Positions 34,114-42,704 of a stretch of 64,000 nt of DNA are shown here, one piece after another; the first letter of the stretch is position 1, and the number at the start of each line of letters is the position of its first letter. The notes beneath the pieces are model-generated. The model saw nothing but the letters and a program-made list of their open reading frames with translations, was not told where the DNA came from and ran no database searches. The position numbers were made by a program, and so were the translations under genes. This DNA comes from Chryseobacterium oncorhynchi (lineage in GTDB: Bacteria; Bacteroidota; Bacteroidia; Flavobacteriales; Weeksellaceae): NCBI RefSeq assembly GCF_002899895.1, contig NZ_PPEI02000005.1, positions 1-64,000 of the forward strand, given 5' to 3'.

Positions 34114-35025
34114 TTATTTGCTTTGGTTTATATCTACTTTTGTTACACAGTTTTGTGTATCATCAAAATTCACTTTTACAGTTTGGATCACCATGTTTTT
34201 ATCAAACTGAAGACCTGCACAATACATGTAAAAGTTGTTTACTTTGTTGTCATTTACCTTTACCACTGTATTTTCATTGTTACACAGATAAGTTTTCAAC
34301 AGGTAATTGTAATGCATGTTGAAACTGTTTCCGTTGGCAATCTGCTGTAGGTGGTATTTAAAGTCATTATCAATTTTCGCATAAGAATCTTCTACAGATA
34401 TTTCCTCTTCTTCAAGAGGGTTATAAATAGGTTTAATCTTGATACGGTGGTAAATAGGCTCCTGGCTTTCTTCTGTGTACAAAGTAACCACATAATCTCC
34501 CGCTTTTTTATAGGAATAAATAGCTAGTTTCTCTTTAGAATCTGTATTACCCGTTTCTCCAAACTTCCATGCAAACTGTGTAGCATCAGAAACAGCACGG
34601 AACTGTACATTTTCATTCAGCATAGCTTCTACCGGTGCCTCAATGATTGTTTTTGATTTTACGCTGTCTTTGGATTGCTTCACGCTTCTTGCCGATACCA
34701 TTACCGGGAAAGATTTAGTGTACTTGTTGTCAACGATCAAACTTACCTGGTAATACCCCGGTTTATTATAAAAGTGGATTCCACTATTTTTATCAGAAGT
34801 TGTACCGTCTCCAAAATTCCATCTCTTGGATTTTGCAAACTGGGTTTTATCTTCAAATAAAAGTGTATCCCCTACCGACAATGCAGATGGATAAACTACC
34901 CCAACAATATCATCAGCAGAGTGGATTACCTTTTTCTGCAGCCAAAGTGCAACAAGGGCTGCAATGAGCAATGTTGCAATAACACCGATAATAATGTTCT
35001 TTTTGTTCTTTTGAAAATAATTCAT
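34114..35025 (-). CDS. tssP: PKD-domain membrane protein, probably T6SS TssP
   Basis: A 303-residue protein with one N-terminal membrane helix (about residues 10-30, IIIGVIATLLIAALVALWL) and a periplasmic part of two PKD-like beta domains (FEDKTQFAKSKRWNFGDGTTSD...YYQVSLIV and FAWKFGETGNTDS...GDYVVTLY). A conserved C-terminal helical region with two cysteines follows. In subtype iii loci, a single-pass PKD-type protein next to TssO and TssR is TssP, thought to form the trans-envelope complex. The family call is by context and recall. Confidence 0.75.
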   Translation of the reverse strand: MNYFQKNKKNIIIGVIATLLIAALVALWLQKKVIHSADDIVGVVYPSALSVGDTLLFEDKTQFAKSKRWNFGDGTTSDKNSGIHFYNKPGYYQVSLIVDNKYTKSFPVMVSARSVKQSKDSVKSKTIIEAPVEAMLNENVQFRAVSDATQFAWKFGETGNTDSKEKLAIYSYKKAGDYVVTLYTEESQEPIYHRIKIKPIYNPLEEEEISVEDSYAKIDNDFKYHLQQIANGNSFNMHYNYLLKTYLCNNENTVVKVNDNKVNNFYMYCAGLQFDKNMVIQTVKVNFDDTQNCVTKVDINQSK

Positions 35026-35076
35026 AGTTAATAATTGTGATATGTTTTATTTATAGTTCCTATATTCATTACTGAA

Positions 35077-35601
35077 TTACTGCGTACGTGCCTTTAGAGC
35101 ACTTTTACGCTGATAAATCTTATCCTGCTTATCTTTGAAGCCAATTCTGCATTCTTCCACCTGCTTTTCAAATCTCTTGATATCATCTGAAGTAGTTGAA
35201 ATTATTTTTTTGTCTTCAAAATACATTTTATAGAATTTAGCAATCTGTGGATAGGCGTCTTTTCGGGTGTCAACAATATCATAGCTTTTAAAGTAATTGT
35301 TAAGATCATTAACCCCTACAAAGATATTGTTTTCCACAAAAGGCTGTGGCGCTTCATCTGTAAGCTTGGTAATCATGGTATAAGTACTGTCCATGATTGG
35401 CAGAACAACTTTCTGATGTTGATCAAATTCTGCTTTTTGTTCAAGATTGTGAATACCTCTTACGTCTTCATCAGAAAATGGAGATTCAAATCCTTTTAAA
35501 AAGATAACTCCCAAAAATAACATGGCAGTTACAAGCATCAGTATTAAATAAAAAAACTGATAATGCCTTTCTTTCTTAGATAATGTAATGTGTCCTTGCA
35601 T
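35077..35601 (-). CDS. tssO: T6SS membrane protein TssO
   Basis: A 174-residue bitopic protein. A short cytoplasmic N-terminus, one helix (FFYLILMLVTAMLFLGVIFL, about residues 16-35), then a helical periplasmic domain ending in a conserved VEECRIGFKDKQ segment. This layout matches TssO of Bacteroidota T6SS. It is paralogous in plan to the gene immediately upstream. It is the second gene of the operon, with 11 bp to the first. Confidence 0.75.
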   Translation of the reverse strand: MQGHITLSKKERHYQFFYLILMLVTAMLFLGVIFLKGFESPFSDEDVRGIHNLEQKAEFDQHQKVVLPIMDSTYTMITKLTDEAPQPFVENNIFVGVNDLNNYFKSYDIVDTRKDAYPQIAKFYKMYFEDKKIISTTSDDIKRFEKQVEECRIGFKDKQDKIYQRKSALKARTQ

Positions 35602-35612
35602 ATCCTTTATTT

Positions 35613-36146
35613 TTATTTTCTTTTACCTCCTGTAAAATTTCTTGTATAGTCTTTTCTAAGCTCATTATTAGCCCTTCCTACTTTCCCCATACACTCTTCC
35701 AGATCTCTTAAAACAGTTTTCTTTTTATATTCTACTCCTATAATCTTAGTTTTCAAATTGATCATAGGTTCAATCTGTTTCATTAAAACAGCATAGTGTT
35801 TGAAGTTCCCCGTACTGTCTTTCCCCATAATATTTTTAGCATCTCTCACGTTATCCATGATATTGGTTCTGAGAAATACGTCATTCTGCACCTTGTTCAT
35901 ATCAAGCTGAGTCATACGGTCATAAATATTATCTACATGAGTTTTCAGTAAGTCACTGCGGCGCATCAGTTCCATATAATTTTCTGCTTCCCTGCTGATC
36001 CCTTCTCGTTGTATATCGTAGCTTTTAAAAAAGAGGTACAGACAACCAAAGGATACCACAGACAATACAGCAAAAGAAAGAATAAACTTCCAAATGCCCG
36101 TTCTGACGTCAGATTTGTTCAATTTTTTTTCCCTGTTCGAAGACAT
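35613..36146 (-). CDS. TssO-like T6SS membrane protein (second copy)
   Basis: A 177-residue bitopic protein starting at ATG 36146 (MSSNREKKLNKSD). The longer frame to 36260 would run through the promoter region. One helix (WKFILSFAVLSVVSFGCLYLFF) is followed by a helical periplasmic domain with DLEECMGKVGRANNELR, which parallels VEECRIGFKDKQ in the next gene. Two tandem TssO-type proteins suggest a heteromeric periplasmic complex. It is first in the operon and divergent from an atypical response regulator. Confidence 0.72.
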   Translation of the reverse strand: MSSNREKKLNKSDVRTGIWKFILSFAVLSVVSFGCLYLFFKSYDIQREGISREAENYMELMRRSDLLKTHVDNIYDRMTQLDMNKVQNDVFLRTNIMDNVRDAKNIMGKDSTGNFKHYAVLMKQIEPMINLKTKIIGVEYKKKTVLRDLEECMGKVGRANNELRKDYTRNFTGGKRK

Positions 36147-36171
36147 ATATTTGCGATTTGTTTGGCCTGTG

Positions 36172-36200
36172 AAAATATAAAAAAAAAATTTTATGCACAA
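36172..36200 (-). promoter_or_regulatory. Candidate promoter of the tssO-tssR operon
   Basis: Minus-strand -33 TTG (36198-36200) and -7-like TATATTTT (36172-36179) are 18 bp apart, 25 bp before ATG 36146. The last base of the -7 box deviates from TTTG. No GTAGTA-type dyad is seen here, so this operon is probably not under the same control as the tssD genes. Confidence 0.4.
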
Positions 36201-36326
36201 TACGTATTTTCCCCACGCTGTTTTCGTGAAATCCCTGATTAAACTAATATTAATTTCCACTTTAATAAGTTTTTCATAAATTAGGCCTCTGAATTTTAAA
36301 TATCATTCGCCAAATCGATATTAAGA

Positions 36327-36998
36327 ATGAGTAAAATATTATCTAATACCGTGCGTTTCTCAATAGCAGACAGTGATTTTTATTTTAAAAAAATAATGAT
36401 CAAAACCCTTATGGAGAATCCTTTCTACATGCTTCTGAATGACTGTAACAATGGTCACGAGCTTGTGAACAGAATCTACAGAAGACAGGAAGATGTTTTC
36501 GTTATTGAGCTATTTATGCCAGTATTGAGTGGAATTGAAGCCATTAAGTACATTAGAAAAAATAACGCAGAAACTCCTATTGTCACCTATTCGGGGACTT
36601 ATCAGGAAGACATGGCTGAAATTCTTTCGAAAATTCCCAATATATACTATTGCCAGAAGAAAAGTAATACCATTAAGGATATAATTAAGGGAAGTATAGC
36701 TTCTGACGAGTTCGATTACGCAGCCTATTCCAAGGAATGGGAGCAACAACCGTTAGCTGTACAGGAATACATGGACAGGCAGAAAAAGGGGCAAGAAGAA
36801 CTATCATCATCGGAAATACAGCTGATGAGATTTTGCTATGAAGGGTTCAGTAATAAAGAAATTGCAGAAAAACTGAATCTGAGTACAAGAACCATTGATA
36901 CCTACATCAATCGGCTTACAGAAAAGCTGGGATTGAAAACAAAACTTCACCTTATTCGATTCTGTGTAGAAAATGGATATTATAATTCTAGTATGTAA
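36327..36998 (+). CDS. Atypical response regulator, LuxR/NarL type, Glu at the phosphoacceptor site
   Basis: A 223-residue protein. A receiver-like domain (about residues 8-125) keeps the acidic pocket (IADSD) and the Ser/Thr and Lys positions (VTYSGT, CQKKSN). The phosphorylated Asp is replaced by Glu61 in VFVIELFMPVLSG. The C-terminal LuxR helix-turn-helix (about residues 157-215: SSSEIQLMRFCYEGFSNKEIAE, LSTRTIDTYINRLTEKLGL) is intact. No histidine kinase is adjacent. Divergent position next to the tssO operon makes it a candidate regulator of the T6SS. Confidence 0.85.
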   Translation: MSKILSNTVRFSIADSDFYFKKIMIKTLMENPFYMLLNDCNNGHELVNRIYRRQEDVFVIELFMPVLSGIEAIKYIRKNNAETPIVTYSGTYQEDMAEILSKIPNIYYCQKKSNTIKDIIKGSIASDEFDYAAYSKEWEQQPLAVQEYMDRQKKGQEELSSSEIQLMRFCYEGFSNKEIAEKLNLSTRTIDTYINRLTEKLGLKTKLHLIRFCVENGYYNSSM

Positions 36999-37214
36999 AA
37001 AGATTTTAAATTTTATTTTTGAATTTTTCATTGGTAAGAAGTACGGAATACCCTTGTAGTAAGTGGTTTGCTAACTTTTTTTCAGGATTATTCCTTTAAA
37101 TTTTAACATTGATATACATTCATATTATTTTATTATTAAATTATCTCCAATTCACGTTAACATAGTGTATACATTGAAAACTGAACGATCTGGAGAAAAA
37201 TATTTTGCCACTAA

Positions 37215-37247
37215 TTTGCTAGTATTCAATTTTTTTAACTAAATTTG
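37215..37247 (+). promoter_or_regulatory. Promoter of the HU gene
   Basis: -33 TTTG (37215-37218) and -7 TAAATTTG (37240-37247), 21 bp apart, 31 bp before the HU start codon. A good match to the Bacteroidota consensus. Confidence 0.65.
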
Positions 37248-37278
37248 CACACCTAAAATTTAAAATTAAAATAAGGAA

Positions 37279-37569
37279 ATGACAAAGGCAGAATTGGTAA
37301 ACACCATCTCAAATAAGTTGGGAACAGAAAAGAATGAGACACAGAAAGTTGTAGAAGCTTTTATGCAGGAGATCAGAACTTCTATGTATAATGGGGATAA
37401 CGTTTATCTGAGAGGTTTTGGTTCTTTTATCATTAAAACAAGAGCTGCTAAAACAGGAAGAAATATTTCTAAGAACACTGCAATTGAGATTCCTGCTCAT
37501 AACATTCCTGCTTTCAAACCTTCAAAATCATTTGTAGAGAAAGTAAAAACGAAAGTTGCAGTAAAATAA
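37279..37569 (+). CDS. HU family DNA-binding protein
   Basis: A 96-residue nucleoid protein: helical N-terminus (MTKAELVNTISNKLGTEKNE), then the beta-saddle and arms with GFGSFIIKTRAAKTGRNISKN and the DNA-contacting Pro in PAHNIPAFKPSKSF. It bends DNA and compacts the chromosome. It is followed at 43 bp by a tiny basic protein and probably cotranscribed with it. AGGAA precedes the ATG. Confidence 0.95.
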   Translation: MTKAELVNTISNKLGTEKNETQKVVEAFMQEIRTSMYNGDNVYLRGFGSFIIKTRAAKTGRNISKNTAIEIPAHNIPAFKPSKSFVEKVKTKVAVK

Positions 37570-37612
37570 GAACATTAACTGAATATTAACTAGTTACTAA
37601 AAAATTAAAATT

Positions 37613-37702
37613 ATGCCAAGCGGAAAGAAAAGAAAAAGACACAAGGTTGCAACACACAAAAGAAAGAAAAGAAGAAGAGCAAACAGACATAAGAAAAAAT
37701 AA
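37613..37702 (+). CDS. 29-residue basic protein, candidate AURKAIP1/bS22-like ribosomal protein
   Basis: A short ORF, MPSGKKRKRHKVATHKRKK followed by RRRANRHKKK, in which 20 of 29 residues are Lys, Arg or His. The KRKRHKVATHKRKKRRR core resembles the AURKAIP1/COX24 motif of mitochondrial mS38 and mycobacterial bS22, very small proteins that sit in the small ribosomal subunit. It lies between HU and RNase G and ends before a strong terminator. The ORF is real by composition and context; the ribosomal role is inferred. Confidence 0.75.
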   Translation: MPSGKKRKRHKVATHKRKKRRRANRHKKK

Positions 37703-37732
37703 TCTCTTCTTATCGAGATTCAAAATATAATA

Positions 37733-37780
37733 ATATAGTTGGTGATTTTAAGTTTTTAAAGTTCACCGACTATATTTTTG
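37733..37780 (+). terminator. Terminator after HU and the basic protein
   Basis: 13-bp stem with one G.T pair (ATATAGTTGGTGA with TCACCGACTATAT) followed by TTTTTG. Confidence 0.8.
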
Positions 37781-37936
37781 TTTGCAACTATAAGATTCCG
37801 CGGAAAATGGACGGTTTCAAATATTATTTTAATAAAAATATAATGGTTTTCATTCAAAATCCTTATATTTAATAGATGAATTAATCATGAACACCCCCAA
37901 TTCCCTAAAATCTTAACAATTTTATCTTATAACAAA

Positions 37937-39496
37937 ATGAAGAAAGAACTAATAGTTTCGCATGAAGATGATCTTACAAAGATTGCACTGCTGGAAGACG
38001 GAAGACTATGTGAACTTCATGAGCAAGAGGACAAAAGCGATTTTATAGTTGGAGATCTGTTTATAGGAAAAGTAAAAAAGCTGGCACCCAACCTGAATGC
38101 AGCATTCGTAAATATTGGATATGACAAGGATGCATTTCTACATTATCAGGATCTAGGACCACAGTATCTTACCTACAGAAAGTTTTTAAGAGATACTATT
38201 TCTAAAAAACAAAGCACTTCAAGCTTAAAGAATTTCGAGATACAACCCGAAATAGACAAAAACGGAACGGTAGAAAAAGTAATAGCAAAGGATGATATCG
38301 TCCTGCTACAAATCACTAAGGAGCCTATTTCTACAAAAGGACCCAGAATTTCTACCCAAATTTCACTTACAGGCCGTTTTTTGGTTTTAATTCCATTCGA
38401 CAATAAGGTTTCCATTTCCAAGAAAATCAGAAGTTCTGAGGAAAAGGAAAGATTGAGAACTCTTATAGACAGTATCAAACCTGAAGGTTTTGGAGTTATC
38501 ATTAGAACTGTAGCCGAAGGAAAAAAGGTTGCTGACCTACATAATGATATGAATCAGCTGATTCAAAAATGGGAAAGCACTTTTAAAAATATCCAGAGAA
38601 ATAAAGTTCCGTCCAAAGTTTTAAGCGAAGAAGACAAAGCTTCAGCTATTTTAAGGGACAATTTTAATCAGGATTTTGTGAATATCATTTGCGATGATGA
38701 GCAGATGGTACATGAAATGACCAATTACGTTGAAGTAATTGCTCCTGAAAAGAAAAATATTGTCCAGTTTTATGATTCCCATATTCCACTCCTGGAATAT
38801 TACAATGTTGAAAAACAGCTTAAACAGAGCTTCGGAAAGCACGTAAACATTCCAAGTTCTAAAGGCGCTTATCTTGTTATTGAACACACAGAAGCACTTC
38901 ATGTTGTTGATGTCAACTCCGGAAATAACATTACCACCGGAACTGCTGTTAATAAAGAACACGCCTTAAAGGTGAATAAAATGGCAGCCACTGAGATTGC
39001 CAGACAGCTTCGCCTCCGTGATATGGGAGGCATCATTGTGATTGACTTCATCGACATGATCAATTCCGATCACAGAAGAGATCTTTATGAACATCTAAAA
39101 GAGGAAATGAAGCGTGACAAAGCACGTCACAAAATTCTTCCTCCAAGTAAATTCGGTCTGATCCAGATTACCAGACAAAGAAACCGTCCGGAAAAACAGA
39201 TCGAAACCAAAGAAGAAAACCCGAACAAAGATGGAGAAATTGTAGCTCCAATTGTTATCGTGGAAAGAATGGGTGAAACCTTAAGAAATATTTTGCAGAA
39301 AGAAAAAGGAAAAATTTATCTGCATGTACACCCATTTGTAGAAGCCTATTTGACAAAAGGCATCAAAAGTATCCAAATGAAATGGTTTATCAAATACAAA
39401 AAATGGGTAACCATCGTTCCAAGAGATTCTTTCAAATATCTGGAATACAAAATCTACAATGCTAAAAAAGAAGAATTAATAGAATTCTCTAATTAA
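37937..39496 (+). CDS. rng: Ribonuclease E/G family endoribonuclease
   Basis: A 519-residue enzyme of RNase G size, without the long RNase E tail. An S1-like RNA-binding domain (FIVGDLFIGKVKKLAPNL, AAFVNIGYDKDAFLHY) spans about residues 38-125. The catalytic DNase I-like core has the metal-binding Asp residues in LHVVDVNSGN (about residue 325) and GGIIVIDFIDM (about 369). A C-terminal RNase E/G tail follows. It processes 5S and 16S rRNA precursors and degrades mRNA. It is monocistronic with a terminator at 39508. Confidence 0.93.
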   Translation: MKKELIVSHEDDLTKIALLEDGRLCELHEQEDKSDFIVGDLFIGKVKKLAPNLNAAFVNIGYDKDAFLHYQDLGPQYLTYRKFLRDTISKKQSTSSLKNFEIQPEIDKNGTVEKVIAKDDIVLLQITKEPISTKGPRISTQISLTGRFLVLIPFDNKVSISKKIRSSEEKERLRTLIDSIKPEGFGVIIRTVAEGKKVADLHNDMNQLIQKWESTFKNIQRNKVPSKVLSEEDKASAILRDNFNQDFVNIICDDEQMVHEMTNYVEVIAPEKKNIVQFYDSHIPLLEYYNVEKQLKQSFGKHVNIPSSKGAYLVIEHTEALHVVDVNSGNNITTGTAVNKEHALKVNKMAATEIARQLRLRDMGGIIVIDFIDMINSDHRRDLYEHLKEEMKRDKARHKILPPSKFGLIQITRQRNRPEKQIETKEENPNKDGEIVAPIVIVERMGETLRNILQKEKGKIYLHVHPFVEAYLTKGIKSIQMKWFIKYKKWVTIVPRDSFKYLEYKIYNAKKEELIEFSN

Positions 39497-39507
39497 GACA
39501 AAATTCA

Positions 39508-39535
39508 AACCTCTAGTTTTACTGGAGGTTTTTTT
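39508..39535 (+). terminator. Terminator of rng
   Basis: Stem AACCTC / GAGGTT (39508-39513 with 39525-39530) followed by TTTTT. Confidence 0.7.
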
Positions 39536-39615
39536 ATTATATTTGCAAAAAAGTGCTGAGAAAAATTAAAATTATCCACAGCTTTTTTTAAAACACATTT
39601 TAAAAACTCAAACAA

Positions 39616-41007
39616 GTGAAAAAAATTTTATTACTGGCTATTCTGGTGATCCAGAATATTTCTGCTCAGATTATTTCTAAAGATCCAACTTTTGCTACCA
39701 ATGGGATAGCTACAATGCCCGGAAACCTTACCTGGTCAATGGCTCAAAATTCTAACAATCAAATTTATTTTACACATAATGAGAATATTGGCAATGGAAT
39801 CAATGTCACTGAATCTTATGTATCAAAACTTACAGCCAACGGAACTTTAGATCAAACTTTCGGAAACAACGGAAAAGTTCAATTACCTAATAATAGTTAC
39901 CTGAATGAAGCTAAAATACAATCAGATGGAAAATTAGTTGTTTTCGGTTTTACGAATACAGAAGCTGCTGCAATATCAAGAATACTTTCTAATGGGCAAT
40001 TAGACAACTCTTTTGGGACAAATGGTACTGTGGTTATACCTTCTCTTGTTACTGATCAAAACTACGCTTCCTATGGAATTATTTTACAGAATGACAAAAT
40101 ACTGGTTCATGCTATCAAATATGCAGAAAACAATCAGAGTCAGCATATAATTCTCAGACTTACTACCAATGGAAGTTTGGATAATACTTTCGGAAACAAT
40201 GGTTATGTAACCACACAAGGAAGTCCTGCAGGCAGAACATTTGTACGCATGGACAATCAATCTAATATTATCTGTTTCAGTAGTAACAGCGGTTTTATTC
40301 AAAAATTTAATTCAAATGGGCAACCAATAACAACTTTTGGAAACAATGGCATAGTATCATTATTAGATGCTAACGGATATGGATACGGCAGTACTAGCGC
40401 TGTATTTGTAGATAGTAATAATAAAATACTATTCTCCCTGAGCTCAGAGGATAAACTTTTAAGAATAAACCCAGATGGAAACCTTGATAATACATTTAAC
40501 TATAATGTAAATACAAATTCCGGATTAAATGGAGGTGCATGGATTCAAAGTATTGCCGAAAAAGAAGGATCTTACTATCTCGGAGGAGCAGGCAATTCAA
40601 CTAATTTAATTTCAAAACTCACTCAAAATGGTTCAGTAGATCCTATTTTTAACGATTATTTACAAACAGATTCTGATGTGGAGGAAATCTTTATTAATAA
40701 TGACAATATCATTATAAGAGGAAACGGACACATTGTAAAGTATCTGTTTACAAACGCTACTTTATCAACAACTGATATTACAAAGATTAATAATGATATT
40801 TCTTTTGAAAACCCAATTAAGCAAACCTTAGTTTATCAATCAAAAGAAAAAGTAAGCAAAATTGAAATCTATGCTCTTGACGGAAAGATTTTAAAAACTC
40901 TAAAAGACAATACCATTTCTATTTCTGACTTACCTAAAGGCGTTTATATGGCTAAAGTCACCTTTGAAAAAGGAAATAGCACAACCAAAAAACTTATCAA
41001 GAACTAA
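39616..41007 (+). CDS. Delta-60 repeat protein with T9SS C-terminal sorting domain
   Basis: A 463-residue secreted protein with signal peptide MKKILLLAILVIQNISA, read from a GTG start because no better ATG exists. The body is a set of delta-60 repeats (NGTLDQTFGNNGKV, NGQLDNSFGTNGTV, NGSLDNTFGNNGYV, DGNLDNTFN), which build a beta-propeller-like fold. Residues about 395-463 (VYQSKEKVSKIEIYALDGKILKTL, LPKGVYMAKV, KKLIKN) are a type A T9SS sorting domain. The protein should cross the outer membrane through T9SS and be released or surface-attached. The ligand is unknown. Confidence 0.85.
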   Translation: MKKILLLAILVIQNISAQIISKDPTFATNGIATMPGNLTWSMAQNSNNQIYFTHNENIGNGINVTESYVSKLTANGTLDQTFGNNGKVQLPNNSYLNEAKIQSDGKLVVFGFTNTEAAAISRILSNGQLDNSFGTNGTVVIPSLVTDQNYASYGIILQNDKILVHAIKYAENNQSQHIILRLTTNGSLDNTFGNNGYVTTQGSPAGRTFVRMDNQSNIICFSSNSGFIQKFNSNGQPITTFGNNGIVSLLDANGYGYGSTSAVFVDSNNKILFSLSSEDKLLRINPDGNLDNTFNYNVNTNSGLNGGAWIQSIAEKEGSYYLGGAGNSTNLISKLTQNGSVDPIFNDYLQTDSDVEEIFINNDNIIIRGNGHIVKYLFTNATLSTTDITKINNDISFENPIKQTLVYQSKEKVSKIEIYALDGKILKTLKDNTISISDLPKGVYMAKVTFEKGNSTTKKLIKN

Positions 41008-41034
41008 TAAACTTGATATTTGATTTTTTTTTTT

Positions 41035-41069
41035 AAGTATTTGCTAATTTTAGCAGATACTTTTTTATT
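41035..41069 (+). terminator. Terminator of the delta-60 repeat gene
   Basis: 11-bp stem with one G.T pair (AAGTATTTGCT with AGCAGATACTT) followed by six T. It ends only about 10 bp before the osmC-like ATG. Confidence 0.65.
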
Positions 41070-41078
41070 TTAATTAAT

Positions 41079-41549
41079 ATGAACAAAGAACACTATTACA
41101 AAACTACCATTCAGTGGACAGGAAATAAAGGAACCGGAACCAGCAGCTACAAAGATTACGAAAGAAGTCATATTATTTCTGTGGAGCATAAAATTAGCAT
41201 TGAAGGATCGTCTGACCCATCATTCCGAGGAGATCAGACAAAGTATAATCCTGAAGAAATGTTTCTTTCTTCACTTTCCTCATGTCATATGCTTTGGTAC
41301 CTCCATTTCTGCTCTGAAGCAGGTATTATTGTCACAGATTATATAGATGAAGCTACCGGAATCATGGCAGAAACATCTAATGGAAGCGGCCACTTTACAG
41401 AAGTTACTTTACACCCAAAAGTTACGGTATCGGAAAGATCAATGATAGAAAAAGCAGAACAGTTGCATCATAAAGCTAATGAATTTTGTTTTATCGCCAA
41501 CTCAGTTAATTTTCCGGTAAAACATATCCCTATCGTGTTAGTTAAATAA
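41079..41549 (+). CDS. OsmC/Ohr family peroxiredoxin-like protein
   Basis: A 156-residue protein with the OsmC layout: N-terminal strands, then the central helix bearing the first reactive Cys in FLSSLSSCHMLWYLHFC, and the second Cys in KANEFCFIANS. OsmC/Ohr proteins reduce organic hydroperoxides with a Cys pair. Cytoplasmic. The strong terminator just before the ATG implies its own promoter must overlap the hairpin region or that it depends on readthrough. Organic hydroperoxide as the substrate is from family knowledge. Confidence 0.87.
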   Translation: MNKEHYYKTTIQWTGNKGTGTSSYKDYERSHIISVEHKISIEGSSDPSFRGDQTKYNPEEMFLSSLSSCHMLWYLHFCSEAGIIVTDYIDEATGIMAETSNGSGHFTEVTLHPKVTVSERSMIEKAEQLHHKANEFCFIANSVNFPVKHIPIVLVK

Positions 41550-41775
41550 TTTAATTAACAAAAACAACAGCATCTAAACACCGATCAAATAAGCAATATT
41601 AATACAATAACTCTAAATTACCACATTACAAATCAACAAAAAGAGAATTATATTAATGAATAATCAACAAAAATAACACTTTACTATCAATATATGTATT
41701 AAAAAATGAAAATATATGTCGATTTTGTTTAAAATATGAAGTTTTTTTTATATTTTTATATAAACAAAACTAACC

Positions 41776-42426
41776 ATGATGAAACCAAGACTAACCATTT
41801 TTGACGAGCCAATGTTGTATACTGAAGGCCTGTCGAAATTGCTGACCCAAAGCAAAATTTTCAACGCAATAGATATCTGTAATTCATTAGAAATTCTTTC
41901 AAAGCATTTAAAAGATGAACCTCCTGAAATTCTTGTGATGAGTTCAAACATGCTAATGCTTACAGAACTTTACAAATCTGTAGAAAATATAACCTCCGAA
42001 AATCATAACATTAAAATAATTATCATTGGAAATTGCTATGATGTAATTGATATTCGTAAACTTTTCAACAAAGGCATAAAAAGTTATCTTGATAAAAACT
42101 GCAAATATGATGAGTTTTTAAAGTCCATTAATGCCTTACTTCTCAACGAAATTTACATCTGTGATCATGCCAAAGAAAGAATGATCAGCTTTATCAGCAA
42201 TGAACATGAAAAAAGAAGTATTCACATAAGAGATCCCCTCACCCGTCGTGAGATGGAAATTCTTAAACTTATCTGTGACGGCTTCAGCAGTAAAGATATC
42301 TCTGAAAAACTATTTATAAGCATCAATACGGTAGAAACACATCGAAAAAAAATTCTTTTGAAACTCAACGTAAAAAACACTGTAGGAGTCGTGAAATATG
42401 CTATTGAGAACCATATTATCGACTAA
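41776..42426 (+). CDS. Degenerate response regulator, LuxR type, next to curli operon (CsgD-like)
   Basis: A 216-residue protein. The receiver-like domain keeps Asp10 and Glu11, but the phosphoacceptor Asp is replaced by Ser56 in EILVMSSNMLML, so classic phosphorylation is not possible there. The C-terminal LuxR helix-turn-helix is intact (LTRREMEILKLICDGFSSKDISE, ISINTVETHRKKILLKL). It is convergent with the csg operon 280 bp away. Enterobacterial CsgD, the curli master regulator, is also a LuxR protein with a non-canonical receiver, so an analogous role is plausible. Confidence 0.83.
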   Translation: MMKPRLTIFDEPMLYTEGLSKLLTQSKIFNAIDICNSLEILSKHLKDEPPEILVMSSNMLMLTELYKSVENITSENHNIKIIIIGNCYDVIDIRKLFNKGIKSYLDKNCKYDEFLKSINALLLNEIYICDHAKERMISFISNEHEKRSIHIRDPLTRREMEILKLICDGFSSKDISEKLFISINTVETHRKKILLKLNVKNTVGVVKYAIENHIID

Positions 42427-42453
42427 TTGAAAACCACCAAATAATTAACCTAA

Positions 42454-42485
42454 AAATTCCAGATCTCGCGGTCTGGAATTTTTTT
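42454..42485 (+). terminator. Terminator of the LuxR gene
   Basis: 10-bp perfect stem AAATTCCAGA / TCTGGAATTT (42454-42463 with 42472-42481) followed by T. Confidence 0.8.
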
Positions 42486-42704
42486 GCCTATTTCCCAAAT
42501 TCCATTAATAAAAAGTCAGGCAAAACTGATTATTAATTCTTACAGATATGATAGATAATAAAGAATAAGATCTCGGATGGTAATAAGAAATATACCTTTA
42601 AAACTTTAATCATGAATTATATTTTACATCCCGAAATCTTATCCTTTTTACCTTATATTTCGCAGTACAAACCACGAATTAATGTCTTGTTTTAGCCAAT
42701 GTCA

